In this document: in pieces, positions 24,725-36,070 of the stretch
Position numbering within the stretch: the stretch's first letter is position 1
How the letters are laid out: each line of letters begins with the position of its first letter
Source of the DNA: Helichrysum umbraculigerum
Taxonomy: Eukaryota; Streptophyta; Magnoliopsida; Asterales; Asteraceae
DNA length: 64,000 nt
Assembly (NCBI GenBank): GCA_949592205.1
Contig: CATIUR010000006.1
Span: forward strand, 65,158,001-65,222,000
Direction: 5' to 3'
Notes under the pieces: model-generated
What the model saw: the letters and a program-made list of their open reading frames with translations, nothing else
The model's database searches: none
Told to the model about the DNA's origin: nothing
Program-made: the position numbers and the translations under genes

Positions 24725-24843
24725 TGATATTTTCACATTCCAAATTGATAGATCCACCATAGTTATGCATTAACAGATTGTACAGTACAACCTGTTAATG
24801 CATAATTATGGTGGATTTATCAATTTGAATGGTGAAATTATCA
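24725..24843. repeat. Imperfect hairpin with ~52-bp arms
   Basis: Arms 24725-24776 and 24792-24843 pair with a few mismatches (shared core ATGCATTAACAG/CTGTTAATGCAT). The 15-bp loop itself contains GTACAGTAC. It looks like a fold-back MITE or a young inverted duplication. Confidence 0.8.
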
Positions 24844-25152
24844 CCACCCTTTAGTTTTTAGTGGGAGCAATAATATGTTGGGAATATAATCCAAAATTGA
24901 ATGTAACGAGGTAGCAATTGCCCGCACTTCGTGCCGGGTTCAGAAATCATTTTAAAATTACATTATATATATATTAGTGTTACTCTCCGCGTTATAGTTA
25001 AAGTGTCCATTTTGACTTTGCATACAGTTTTAAGATTCTTTATTAACTACATTTTTCACCAATCAAATAACATATCTACTCACTAAAGTCTTTTTCGATT
25101 GGTTGTAACATGAAAGTGGATACTTATTTGGGACAACCCAAAATAGTAATAT

Positions 25153-26720
25153 TGATGTGTGCTAGATTGCCTTTAAAAATAACAAGTTTAAATAAATATA
25201 AATACTAAATAATACTATCACACAATACAGACAAGAATAACCTGATCGAATAATAATATAGATTTGGTAAGTCCGAATCGAACAACAGGGAAACGGTGTA
25301 AATTATAATTACTAATTAAACTTATTAACAAATATATTACAATTAAAAGGGGGGCATTTTAGTTCCGTTCGAATGTATTTTAAATTGATACTAAATTAAA
25401 ATAAACTTAAAACAATTAAAGTAATTTAAAAACAAATAAAGTTAATCAGATGGATAGAAGATGTATTTGTTTAGACTATCTTTATTTTGATTTTGGTTTT
25501 CCCTTATGTATATTAGTTGTTGGTTGATTTCATGGTAGATTAACAAAAATAGAAAGTTTCCTCGTCAAAGTTATTTTCATATAAAACGTAAGTAAACACG
25601 ATATTCGATGTGAATATACTACAGAAGTCATTCTTTAAGTATTGTTTACCCAAACCTTATTCAATTAAACCCTTCCACAATTTATTATAACTAATCAATT
25701 AACTTTGCGTCAACAAGAGTTTATGATTACCACATTAAATATATTTAAAAAGCTATTAAGGTCTTAACCTATTACCAGTCACAGTTTCAAGTTAAAAGTA
25801 AATAATATATTGTACATAATCAATCAACTTATAAAAATGTTAGTTTATAATATTAATTAATTAATTATGTTAAGAACAACTTTAATCATATAATCAACAC
25901 AATTATCCTTTAAGCATAATAAATATTCATGAAATCAAATCCAACATAAACATAAGTTTAAACCATTACCTAAATAACATTCATTTAAACAAATACAATA
26001 AGAGTACTAGTTCATTATTAAAGTACAGAAAATCAGATCCAAGTAACAATTAATAAGCATTATTAAAGATAGAAGGATCGAGATCCAAACCAAAAGACGA
26101 ACTAGATCTTCGTAGGGTTGAAAACCTCCAAACCCTAGCTTCCTTGCCTCCAAATTCGTAACCCTAGTCGTTACTTAAACCCTAAAATTGAATTTTGCTT
26201 CTTGAAATTGTATGGGTTAATGGCTGGAATGGGGTTTTATTTATAGTTTTGCTGGACCGACTCCCAACCGTCGGCTGGACTCCCCAATCGGCGGTTGGGT
26301 TAACTTTTCGCCCACCAAACCCGAATCTTTACCCGCGCTATCCATCGCCTTCTACATTCAACTCCAATCGTCGGTTGAACATTCTAACCGGCGGTTGGTT
26401 CTTGATTCTGGAATCTTCTGCTGGCCGATCCAGCTTAAGCCCAATAATACTTTAATCCGATTTTAATCTTTGGTCTTGGCCCAATTCTTCTCTATTTCGG
26501 GTTGAATCTTCTTTTTAGGCCCGATTAGCTTGAACTTTTGATTTTCGCTTCATTTTCTTCAATTTAAAGCCCATTTTCGTTCCTTTTCACCAATTCTTGA
26601 TTTTAAACACTTTTTTGCAAATATGAACGAAATCAATGCCAAATATCAATTAATTGCAATAAAAATGTTTAAAAATGAGGAAATATAACGAACTAAATAC
26701 GATATAATTTGATGTTATCA
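25153..26720 (-). mobile_element. Solo LTR (1,568 bp) with 5-bp target duplication
   Basis: Plus-strand ends TGATGTGTGC and GATGTTATCA form a TGAT...ATCA terminus. AATAT flanks both sides (25148-25152, 26721-26725). No primer site or coding sequence lies inside, so it is a solo LTR left by recombination. Orientation is judged from the CCC TAA-rich leader-like stretch around 26100-26190 reading on the minus strand; this is weak. Confidence 0.8.
26262..26400. repeat. Palindrome cluster in solo LTR (CCAACCGNCGGTTGG type)
   Basis: Four copies or near copies: CCCAACCGTCGGCTGG, CCCAATCGGCGGTTGGG, CCAATCGTCGGTTGAA and AACCGGCGGTTGGTT. Together they form the GC-richest part of the LTR. Confidence 0.85.
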
Positions 26721-26784
26721 AATATGAACACTTGTGGTGGGACGGAGGGAGTATTATATTATTTGATGTGCATAAGTTCATATA

Positions 26785-29195
26785 TGTGACACCCGTCAAT
26801 TTAGGACTAGAATTTAGTGCCTAATCAAGTTTTAATACATGTAATTAGTTCTGTATTAGGCTAATTAATGTATCAATTATCATATATATTGTTGAATATA
26901 TATCTACACAATTATGCGGTTTGTTTAAATCGTACGAGTTTCAAATCGAATGAATTTCGATACAATAAACACGGACGTTGGTGAGCAATTTTATTAAGTA
27001 ATACAAATATTATTTAATAACTAAATGTTATTCAGAATGTTATTTATTGTGACATTTCGTATCCAAGTTTTATTACACAATTAATGTATACGCAATTAAA
27101 AATACAAACGCGCAAACAAATAAAACGAAATTCGTTTTAAATACCATAAATAGATAATTGGTGAAATATTACAATAAAACATTCTATAATGATTTGTAAT
27201 TTAAAACGGACAATTAAATGAATAAAACAAATATTTAATGTTAAATGACGGAGAAAACGAACACCACGCGGAGCACGGGACGGAGACTGCGAGGTGAGGC
27301 TTTCACCTACACCCCACATCTCCTTTCCTCTTTCTTTCATTTCCATTTTCCATAAAACACACACTTACACCCAAAAACCTCTCAACCAAAAATCACCAAA
27401 TTTTCGGATCTCGCAAAACCGACAACAAAAACCATATTTTCGGAATCACCATTTCAAGGGGAACAAGAATTACAAAAGCTCTACCATCATTTTCGGCCTC
27501 CATCGTCTTCGATTTGCATTTGTAAGAAAAATTCTAAAAAACTTAGATTTGTTTATTTTGATGTAATCTTTGGATGTTTTGATGTTTACACAACTTATAT
27601 ATGTCCAATACTAGGAAGATAACAAGGTTTTATAGTCTAAAAATGAGTTTGATTTGAGTTTTGGCCGGAAAAATCACGAACAGCCGATGTTTCTGGGCTG
27701 GTGTTCTTCAGTGCGACACAAGCCTTGTGTCGCATACTGTGTCGCATAAAACCTGTTATGTCGCACCTTGTGTCGTACCAAATCTTTAGTGTCGTAACTC
27801 ATGCGACACAATATTGTGTCGCACTCTATGTCGCATATTATGTCGTATTTCTATACGACACAACCACTATGTCGCTATTAAATTAGCATTTCGTATCTGA
27901 TGCGACACAATCCTTGTGTCGTATCCTTGTGTCGCATGACGTCTGCGACACAACCATTGTGTCGCATGTCAAATCTTTGTGTCGCATGTTGTGTCGCAAA
28001 ACACAGAAAAACCAGAATTTTGAAGTCAAAGTTACTGTTCAAAAAAGTCAAATTTACTGTAGCAGTACTGTAGCAAAGTCAACATTTTAGAATTATTATT
28101 ATTACAAACCGTCACCAACGGGCCGTACACATTTTCAAAACTTACAAAACAGATTATTCAATCAACCAAGTCGTAGTAACTTGGATAATTTAGTCAATCA
28201 AGTCGTAGTAACTTGAAACAAAACAATTAATCAACCAAATCGTAGTAATTTGGACATATATAATTAAATAACAACTACAAATGTAGTCTTTCGAGATACC
28301 GGTACAATTAATAACAATCAAGTGTCGTGGACACATTCAGGTTTCAAGTCTTTGGACATCAACTCACAGCTAATTACTTCAAGTTTATTAACTTAAACAC
28401 TCCAAGACTCAGGTGAGTTTCATAGCCCCATTTTCACTGCTTTACAACTAGGGGTGTGATATTACTACTCGATTTTGTTTTACAAGTAGAACGCAAGTGC
28501 CAAACTTCAAATACTACATGAGTTTCAAGCTAATCAATTTAAAGTCCTCCATAAGCATAGTCTCTAGTATTTTATAGCGTGAATGTTAGTATATGATATC
28601 ATATGGGATTGACAATCCTCATCCGGGTTAGCACGCACTAACCGGTCAAACGGATGTATTAGCATTTGGGAAGACGAGTGTTGATTAGGCACTCGTAGGA
28701 GGCATTTCAAGTTAGGTTTCCTTAAGTGGGCCTGACAAATCAAGTTAAGCTCAGACTATGTGCTCATGGACAGTATAACTTTTATTTTGCTTAATTGCAT
28801 TTTAAATTCAATATAAATCTTGCGGTTCTGACAACTATACATTGACATACAAACCTGTGAGCTCACCAGCGTTTTCGCTGACCCATTTTAGTATTTATCA
28901 CAGGTACCCAGCAGTAGGTTGGCTGCACAAGCAAGAAATATTAGCTCGAGTCAGCATACATACAACTAGAGATTGGACTGCATTATTATATTTTGTAAAA
29001 GTAATTATGCTATGTAATCTCTCAATTTCAGGAATCGAGCTAATGTAACTATATTTTGATGTAAACATTTACTTTATCTATACAAGTTTAAAACGACGCA
29101 TATAGTGGTCGTTCATTATATCTTATGTGCTTTGTATATTGATTAGTGACACCCAAATCAAGCTTCCGCAAATCATTAAATTTGGGGGTGTCACA
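26785..29195 (+). mobile_element. Solo LTR (2,411 bp), TGTGACACCC family
   Basis: Termini TGTGACACCC and GGGTGTCACA, flanked by ATATA at 26780-26784 and 29196-29200. There is no primer site or internal region. A CT-rich, leader-like stretch at 27300-27380 suggests the transcription start lies just upstream on the plus strand. Open frames inside are chance frames. A second member of the family begins at 62567. Confidence 0.85.
27711..27998. repeat. Palindrome cluster in solo LTR (GTGTCGCAT/ATGCGACAC)
   Basis: More than fifteen copies of GTGTCGCA or its complement TGCGACAC, alternating in orientation, about 0.9-1.2 kb from the LTR start. Confidence 0.9.
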
Positions 29196-29344
29196 ATATA
29201 GTCTTAGCGCTATTCTGTGAGTTGAAATACATAATTTGATACTAAAAATACACCAATATAAAATAATTTTACCATTATATCTGGAGCCACATACCCAACT
29301 AGATGTTAAGTTGAGCGTAAAGATAAACGCATTTTTTACCAACG

Positions 29345-29485
29345 GGCCATTGGTCTAGCGTTATCGAGGTAACCTATCAATCTTGAGATTGTGAGTTCAA
29401 GTGATGGAGTGAGACTATTTGTAAATATTCGTAGATTAAGATATATATTCGTGATATAGCTTTATGAGTGTTTGTCTTTCTAAAA
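29345..29485 (+). mobile_element. tRNA-derived SINE
   Basis: Box A-like TTGGTCTAGCG and box B-like GTGAGTTCAAGTGATGG, a body with CTATTTGTAAATATTCGTAG, and a tail GTTTGTCTTTCTAAAA. Same family as 20751-20872. Confidence 0.65.
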
Positions 29486-29589
29486 TATATATATATATAC
29501 CCCTTTTCTTTATCCAACATTATGTTCAATATTTTCTTAACTATTTTTATTGTCAAAACTTTGAGGATTGTATATTACTTTTATTTTTT

Positions 29590-31259
29590 TTGAATAGCAG
29601 ACTTTTATTAAATAAAATCCGGCAAGATGCCGAAACTAAAAAACAGAATACAAAAATTACATGAGAAAAGAAGGGCTCATAGCCCATAACGACCAATGAA
29701 TGTTCGTTTTCCTAGATCGAAATGTTAATCCAGGAAAAAGACATCGATACAATTAACTGAAACATCTCTATCGTAGACATCAAGCTCCCCTTGAACACGA
29801 TATGATTCCTTTGTTTCCACATCGCCCACCACCAAACAAAAGTAATCGCTTCCAATATACACTTGAATCTCCTATGATAGCTAGAACAACGAATCCAATC
29901 TAGAGTTTCAAGGGGGGTAAGACACGGCATATCAATCTGAATCCAATCATTAATAAGAGAGTGAAGATCTATAAAGACACTGCAAGAAGAGAATAGATGA
30001 TTCGATGTTTCCACATTCCTTTCACAAAAAGGACAAAGGATTGATTGGATCTCCAATCCACGTTTGCTGAGAATTAAATCTAGTAGGCAATCTATCTTTC
30101 AAAAGTATCCACACAAAGATATTAACTTTTTTAGGCACCTTGTCATTCCAAATAGTCTTGCACCCTGTCGAGGGGAGAAGAGAAGTGTCTATATATCGGC
30201 GTAACGTCTTAACGGAAAAATACGATTGGCCTTGGAAAGACCAGACCCAAGCATCTTCAGCTTCCGTAAGACAAGTACCCTGCAGTAAAGATAACAAGTC
30301 ATCAAATTGCTGGGCCTCATGTCCATTTCTCACATCCCGTCTCCATGACCATACCCATTCATTATTATGACGTTTTCTCCAAATAAGACAATCTTTATTT
30401 ACTTCTAGCACATACAAGCGAGGAAACCTGGACAACAGAGCAATCCCATCAAGCCACACATCCTTCCAAAACTGGATTTTACCACCTTTCCCAAGTCTTA
30501 ACGATGCCACATTAACTGGGAGCGGGCTAACAGAATGTGCCATAAAGAAGGAAGAACATATTTTAGACCATATCCCATTACCTCTCCCCTTGAAAGTGAT
30601 TAGGCTTTCACTACCATGAATTTCAGTAACAATTTTCGTCCAAAAAGAACCATATTCCGATAAAGCTCGCCATCACCATTTATAAAGGAGAGCAAGATTA
30701 AGTGCTTCTAAACTTCCAATACCAAGACCACCAACCTTTTTAGCAGCCATAGTTGTTTTCCAACTTACCCAAGCAAGCTTTTTAGCACCTGTTGATTTAC
30801 CCAAAAAAAAAAAAAAGACGCACGAGTTGATTCAAGTTTAGCATTAATAGTACACGACATCTTGAAAAGGGACAAATAATAAATACCAAGAGAACCTAAA
30901 ACCGACGAAACCAAAGTAGATCGACCACCAACTGAAAAAAGTTTTACATTCCAATGGGAAAGACGTTTCTTGAATTTATTAACAATAGGATCCCAGTCTT
31001 TAGCTCGAGACATATTTGACCCAATAAGAATACCCAAATATTTAAAAGGTAAAGAAGCCGATCCACATCTCACCAAGCAAGCAAAAGAGTCCAACTTAGT
31101 TTTTGAGACACCGATACCATACAGAGAAGATTTTTGGATATTAATCCGCAAACCCGACACCATGTATATTACATTTATTAATAGCTGATATTCTAATATT
31201 CTATTGGTAATGACATACGTAATCTGGAGGACTCGAAACAAAGTTATTTTCAAGGACAA
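29590..31259 (-). mobile_element. 5'-truncated LINE (reverse transcriptase C-terminus and zf-RVT)
   Basis: Minus-strand frames, in order: 31259-30765, the end of a non-LTR reverse transcriptase (NIQKSSLYGIGV, then PFKYLGILIG, then RLSHWNVKLFSVGGRSTLV); a linker read in broken frame (KKVGGLGIGS); 30543-30022 (GKGGKIQFWKDVWLDG, then WNDKVPKKVNIFVWILLKDR, a zf-RVT domain); and 30056-29712 (LCPFCERNVETSNHLFSSC, the Cys/His zinc-binding part, then WWWAMWKQRNHIVF). Frame changes and stops separate the parts, so it is dead. The 3' end is an A-rich tail (T-rich on plus strand near 29585). The 5' end is truncated, as usual for LINEs. Endonuclease and catalytic RT motifs are absent. Confidence 0.9.
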
Positions 31260-31308
31260 AAAGGCAAGTCAAATCGATTTATGTGCTGAGGTAAAACTTT
31301 TGTCATAT
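31216..31308 (+). mobile_element. Second LINE fragment, opposite strand
   Basis: The plus strand reads YVIWRTRNKVIFKDKKASQI, then a short helical stretch, the post-zf-RVT end of a plant LINE ORF2 (compare WAMWKQRNHIVF in the neighbour). It lies tail-to-head against the larger minus-strand LINE and is cut by LTR-like sequence at about 31311. Confidence 0.6.
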
Positions 31309-31310
31309 TT

Positions 31311-31632
31311 TGAAACGCCCCGATTTTTTTTTGTTAAATCCTTCGTAGTTACGCGATCATAGACACTGTCTGGGATCGCGTAACTAAGTGCAAATTGGTT
31401 ACATTCGATTTTCTTCACAAGTACTCGATCCTGTAAACCTCAAAAACGAAAATTTTAGGTATTTTTATGATTAAAACACGAAATTTCGACCGTCAACGAA
31501 CCAACAAACTTCCAGATAATAATTTTAGTTGTAAATACGTATTAATACACGTAAAAACAACCCTAAATCACACGTTATAATCACAATAACCTCGAACCTA
31601 CAAGTATTTAGCCCGAAAGCTTTGATACCAAT
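31311..31632. mobile_element. LTR-like fragment with ACGCGATC inverted repeat
   Basis: Starts TGAAACGCCCCGATTT, like LTR ends of the TGT-ACGCCCCGA type, and contains a perfect 12-bp inverted repeat AGTTACGCGATC/GATCGCGTAACT at 31347-31358 and 31374-31385. Its right part adjoins TTGGTATCAAAGC on the minus strand, a possible primer site for the LTR at 31633. The history of the junction is unclear. Confidence 0.4.
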
Positions 31633-31880
31633 TGTAAGTCCCTAGTTCTATGGATCGATAACGAGGTTATCTATAGTATTAATGTGCGGAATCCCTTAAT
31701 ACGTGTTATATGATTATAACAATTACTAATAAGCTTTGTTTTGATTGTTAATAACATTAACCGATCTAAACCAAGCCGTTAGTCAATAAAATTCGTAGGG
31801 GTTTGATTACTGAAGTAAAATTCGTAATTCACAGATTGTAAAATCGTTGTTAGGTTTTCTAAACCTAAAATTATATTAAT

Positions 31881-32014
31881 ACTCGGTTCAGTTCGCAGGT
31901 TTAGGCTCTACGGACTGACTCAGTTCGCAGCCCATTGGTCCAGCGAACTGACCTCATTCTTTAACCACCTTGCGAACGGACTCATCTCTGTTTACATTGC
32001 AGCTTCAGTTCGCA
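31881..32014. repeat. Motif cluster in copia-like LTR (CAGTTCGCAG)
   Basis: Three CAGTTCGCAG and two reverse-type copies (AGCGAACTGA, TGCGAACGGA) in about 130 bp. Confidence 0.75.
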
Positions 32015-32034
32015 GTCAATATTATTATCGAATA

Positions 32035-32036
<2 letters not shown>

Positions 32037-32101
<65 letters not shown>
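32037..32101. repeat. (TA)n microsatellite
   Basis: About 32 TA units within the copia-like LTR. Confidence 0.95.
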
Positions 32102-32679
32102 CAACAATAATAACCACAAAACCAATATCATTTATATATCAAAACTAAGATTAATGTACAAAGCTTGATTACAAACTAAATGCTATTACAAGCTAGAACT
32201 GTTGTCACACAAACATGTCCCAACAATATGTGAACATTGATTTAAGTTAGATTAAGAAAGGAAAAATAGTAAAAAAAAAATCCTAAAATTACATCTTAAA
32301 ACACGTTTTACCTAATTTGTTCACATTATCGTTCACATGTGAACATATATTTGTTTTTTTGTGTTTTTTGATATAATTTTAGGATTTTTTTGACTTTTTT
32401 TCTTTATCAATTAAATGTATATTAATGTTTACAAATGATTGAAGTTAATCACATGTGAACAAACACGTAATCTAGTAGTTCTCAAAGTTTTCTACTTTTA
32501 GTTGGTTCTCATTTGAACCTTACCCAATGAACACTAAACTGTTTTTAGTTACAAAGTATTAAAGTGTGGTACTTAATTCATTATCTTGTATCCATCAAAA
32601 CATATGGTCTATGGCAGTGGTGGTTGTGACTTTTATCCAAGAGTTTTGATTTATAGAGAATAAAGAGAACATGGTGTTA

Positions 32680-32888
32680 AACCATCGCAAGATTGTCTAG
32701 TGGTTGGCGTCTTGTTATCCTCATAAGAGGTCTCAGGTTTGAACCTCACTAGAAGCATATATATCTTGGGGTGGCCACGGGAAGGTTCGGAAATGGTCAC
32801 GGTAACTGTTAGACCGTGTACATCACAAGCATAAGCTTGACCAACCCAGGGGAATATGTTATAAAACCGGAATACCCTTGAAAAAAAA
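32680..32888 (+). mobile_element. tRNA-derived SINE with perfect target duplication
   Basis: tRNA-like head (box A TGTCTAGTGGTTGGC, box B GGTTTGAACCTC), body CTTGGGGTGGCCACGG, then CCGTGTACAT, and a short poly-A end. ATGGTGTTA flanks both sides (32671-32679 and 32889-32897). The flank between LTR and SINE (32226-32679) has no gene. Confidence 0.9.
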
Positions 32889-33189
32889 ATGGTGTTAGAG
32901 TTTAGAGATAAGTGCATGAAAAAAATGGTATATGAGGATTAAAATATGATTTTATATATTTATATGCTATAGTGGGGAAAATTAAAACCTTCAAAAGGAT
33001 CACGAAATCATTACTTCACGTGATAAATTTTGTTTATTGATTTTATCATGATAAATTGATGATAAGTAATCAATCATTTTCTCCTCACTAACTCACGAAA
33101 TTACTTGGGCAATTGAATATAAAGGTAGAATTTGGTAAGAGTATTGAAGCATTTATTTCAACCACTTTCTAAATTTGGACACTAAAAAA

Positions 33190-33220
33190 TGCAATTTATT
33201 GCAATCTTTTTGGTATAAAT
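33190..33220 (+). promoter_or_regulatory. Core promoter of cysteine-rich peptide gene 2
   Basis: TGCAATTTATTGCA at 33190-33203 and TATAAAT at 33214-33220, about 53 bp before the start codon. Confidence 0.65.
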
Positions 33221-33272
33221 ATCACCATCAAAGGTCATAAAAATAATACTTGTATATCTTATTAGGAAGAAG

Positions 33273-33677
33273 ATGTCAATCAACAATAACCTACTGGTAC
33301 TACATTTGCTCTTTGTTCTTAGTCTTCTAATATTATGTGAGTCACTATTTCAATCTCATATAATTTGATTTAATCTATTGAATTAAACATGTGGTTTTCC
33401 GATTTATATCAAAACTTTATACTCCAATGTTATCACGTTACATTATCTTTTATCGTATGTTTTTTTTAATGCAGGTATTAATGGAAATAATCACGTTGAT
33501 GAAAAACTCGCTACGTCAATCACATCAACAACTATTGAGAGTTCACATCCATTAGAAGCCTGCGTACCAAGTGATTTAAAATTATGTGGTAAAAATAAAA
33601 AAGAATGTTATTGTTGTTATAAATCTGGAGCAAGAATTTGTGGCTCTTTACCGTCGTGTAAATGGTGGTGCGATTGA
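33273..33677 (+). CDS. Secreted cysteine-rich peptide 2 (B-type)
   Basis: Exons 33273-33336 and 33475-33677, 88 residues. Exon 1 is a signal peptide (MSINNNLLVLHLLFVLSLL). The intron sits at the same codon as in the other members. Exon 2 lacks an internal ATG, so it is easily missed by single-exon searches. Cysteine spacing: C-x7-C-x6-C-x-C-C-x7-C-x5-C-x3-C. The C-terminus has two tryptophans (CKWWCD). Compared with A-type genes, the spacer is shorter (no KTDFDT stretch). Presumed extracellular; function unknown, ESF1/MEG-like by pattern only. Confidence 0.78.
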
Positions 33678-34144
33678 ATAAGAATTTAATAGTTGGTGTG
33701 GTGTTTGTGTAATTAACTTTAAGAAATGGTTATGTTGTTTGTCGCATACTGCACCAAATTGTCATACGTACATCTTATTTCGTCGAAAATATTATGTGAT
33801 TTGATAGATAACCCCATAATAGATAAAATTACAACGTGTGTCTAAACAAGTTCTTTTCAGTCTAAAATTAACTTTTTTTGATAAATAAGTTATTAAAGTC
33901 GAATTTAGTAGGTAAAACAAAAAAGACGTTATGTAAGAAATGATAAGAGTACGTGGACGAAAGATGTAATTTACCCTATATAAATTTGCTTGATACTTGC
34001 AATGCAATGAAATATGCATCAATATAACTAGGATAAAAAAGAATACAATTATGTGAAAATCTTGGACCATTTTATTCCAATATTTTATATATTATTATTA
34101 CGAGTCACTAATTTCAAACTACTTGTTTATATGTCCCTACCAGT

Positions 34145-35047
34145 AGGCGGATGTATTTGGATGCAAGAAGTAGCATATGCCACGTATGGTTTTTATATAG
34201 GGTTAATATACAAATATGTCACTGTACTTTGTAAAAATGTTCCTCTATGTTACTAAACTTTAAAAATGTTCAATTGGGTTACTGTAATTGTTGATTGTGT
34301 CATCCCGCCTATTTTGCTTAATTCTGGTTAAAAGTTTAGTGACCCAATTGAACATTTTTAAGTTTAGTAAAACGGCGTCATCTTGGCTATAGCAACTATA
34401 TCGAAAGTTTGGTAACATAATTGAACATTTTTACAAGTATAGTAACCCAATTGAACATTTTTAAAGTTTAGTAACCCAGATGAACATTTTCGTAAAGTAT
34501 AGTGACCTATTTATGTATTAACCTTTTTATATATATTTAATTTAGAAAACAATATTACTATCTTAATATAGTTTAAGCACTACACATAATTAAATCCCTA
34601 TATGATTTTTATGTAGTTTATTAGAGTATTAGACCCGTTATTTAAATAAAGCCCAATTCATTAAATTAAGCCCAACCTTGAACGCACTTGCAACTGAACT
34701 TTAGATATGTCCAACTATTTAGAAAGAAAAAATAGAAAATAAAAATTGCTAGATACTAATTGTATTAGTAGTAGTAGTCTTGTAATAGTAGTTTATAGTG
34801 GTCTTTGGTACTTTTGTTTGAGTTCTTTTAGCTTATGTCTCCAGTTTACATCTTGTAGCTTTGGTAATGACACGTCGCTTGTTTTAGTTGTTTGTATATT
34901 GTGACTGCTGGATTTGTATTTTGTTTTTGGTAATGATAGTCTGTAATATTCAATAAAATCGTACAAATGTTTTTTTTTTCTAGTTATAATTTATATACTT
35001 AAATTTTTTGCAACCTCCGAGATTTTTTTCCAGCTCCGCCACTACCT
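34145..35047. mobile_element. Insertion upstream of peptide gene 3, possibly hAT-like
   Basis: Alignment by eye with the upstream regions of genes 1 and 5 breaks at about 34140 and resumes at about 35048. The ends read CAGTAGGCGGATG and GCTCCGCCACTAC, resembling hAT termini of the CAGTGGCGGA type, but no 8-bp target duplication could be confirmed. It carries the MULE MITE at 34200-34524. The rest has no gene. Confidence 0.45.
34200..34524. mobile_element. MULE-type MITE, 325 bp
   Basis: Ends GGGTTAATATACAAATA and its inverse, with perfect 9-bp flank TTTTATATA (34191-34199 and 34525-34533). Sister of 23877-24206. Confidence 0.85.
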
Positions 35048-35086
35048 CATTAGTAATCTTAAAAATAATCTATCATATGAAGATCC

Positions 35087-35555
35087 ATGACGATGTCGAT
35101 CAACAAAATTTTGCGACATATGCTATTTGTTCTTAATCTCCTGGTCTTATGTGAGTTACTATTTCAATTCTCATAATGTTTGACTCATCATTTATTTTTC
35201 ATAATAAATTTAAACTTTAGATGCCAGCATTACCATTTTACATTATCTTTTTCGAGTCTTTCAAGATCGTTGTATTTCATCTAATGTGTTGTAAGATGTA
35301 GGTATCGATGGAAATAATAACTACAATGAAAACATGGCTAATAGCATAACGAAGACCGATTTTGATACATTCATTGCTACGACGTCTATTGAGGATTCTC
35401 ACCCATTTGACACCCCTAATCCTATGGGTGAATGTATACGAAGTGATATCAAGTTATGTACAAGTACTCCAAAGGCAAAAGTTTGTTATCGTTGTTGCAA
35501 ACCACATGTGAGATTATGTGCCGTAGATTTGGATGTATGTAAAAAGCCATGTTAG
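35087..35555 (+). CDS. Secreted cysteine-rich peptide 3 (A-type, displaced cysteine)
   Basis: Exons 35087-35150 and 35302-35555, 105 residues. The start at 35087 (MTMSINKILRHMLFV) is chosen because the ATG at 35077, equivalent to the start of gene 1, is out of frame after a small indel and now opens a short upstream frame. Exon 2 is nearly identical to gene 1 (shared NSITKTDFDT, then TTSIEDSHPFD, then GECIRSDIKLC). In the core, gene 1 reads CYCCYKPHV and this gene CYRCCKPHV: one Cys became Arg and the next-but-one Tyr became Cys, so eight cysteines remain but one has moved. The core promoter seen in other members is missing, replaced by the insertion ending at about 35047, so expression may be altered. 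Could be an early pseudogene despite the intact frame. Confidence 0.72.
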
Positions 35556-36070
35556 TGAAACCAAATATCAACAGATTGGCTTGGTTTGGTTTAAGAAATG
35601 GCATTGTTGTTTATCACATATAATAAAATAATATATTTGATATATTGATCATAGTAGCATCATACGATATTTGAATCCACATATAATCCAATTGAATAAT
35701 TAATATATAAGATATATTAAATCAACCTACGATAATAAGAATTTGAGAGATGTTGAAGATCAAGATATATAATGTTTTAAATCTTTTTTAAATAAATAGT
35801 GTTTTTAATTTATGAAAACAAAATTTCTTATTGATAAGTAATGGTAGAAAGTCAAAGTTCTATTCCGTAAATAGTATGTATAGATGATGATTGACAATTT
35901 GACATATTATGATGTGGAGTGTTGATATATAAGACCTTAAAAATAGAGACTCAAAAAGATGCCTAATTCACACAATGAGTGACACGTAAATCCCACTTAA
36001 TTATTGAGATTTAAGTGTTAAGGCATGATATGCAAATACGTAAATTTAAGATTAACATACTTGAAATCTA

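Larger units (their letters stand above)
24983..26751. mobile_element. Stowaway/mariner-like MITE interrupted by a solo LTR
   Basis: The right end GGGACGGAGGGAG next to TA is the CTCCCTCCGTCCC inverted terminus of Stowaway-like elements. The left end CTCTCCGCGTTATAG next to TA is a decayed partner. The inner words GTCCATTTTGACTTTGCA and TTATTTGGGACAACCCAAAA are typical of such elements. Removing 25153-26720 and one copy of AATAT rejoins a MITE of about 200 bp. Confidence 0.7.
31633..32225 (-). mobile_element. Copia-like LTR
   Basis: On the minus strand it starts TGTTGGGACATGTTTGTGTG and ends GGGACTTACA. Next to it is ATTGGTATCAAAGC, a near match to the tRNA-Met primer site. A (TA)n run at 32037-32101 and a GCGAAC motif cluster lie inside. 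Most of the internal region is absent. Confidence 0.6.

Noticed and set aside
24914..24940. Hairpin CCCGCAC-TTC-GTGCCGGG resembling a Helitron end
   Set aside because: No CTAG/CTRR tetranucleotide at the expected distance on either strand.
26195..27886. Open frames inside the solo LTRs (26195-26455, 27137-27364, 27294-27566, 27701-27886)
   Set aside because: Chance frames in LTR sequence bounded by target duplications; no domains.
32680..32760. tRNA gene-like boxes (also at 36071, 29345, 20820, 43900)
   Set aside because: No cloverleaf with paired acceptor stem; boxes are followed by SINE bodies and A-rich tails with target duplications.
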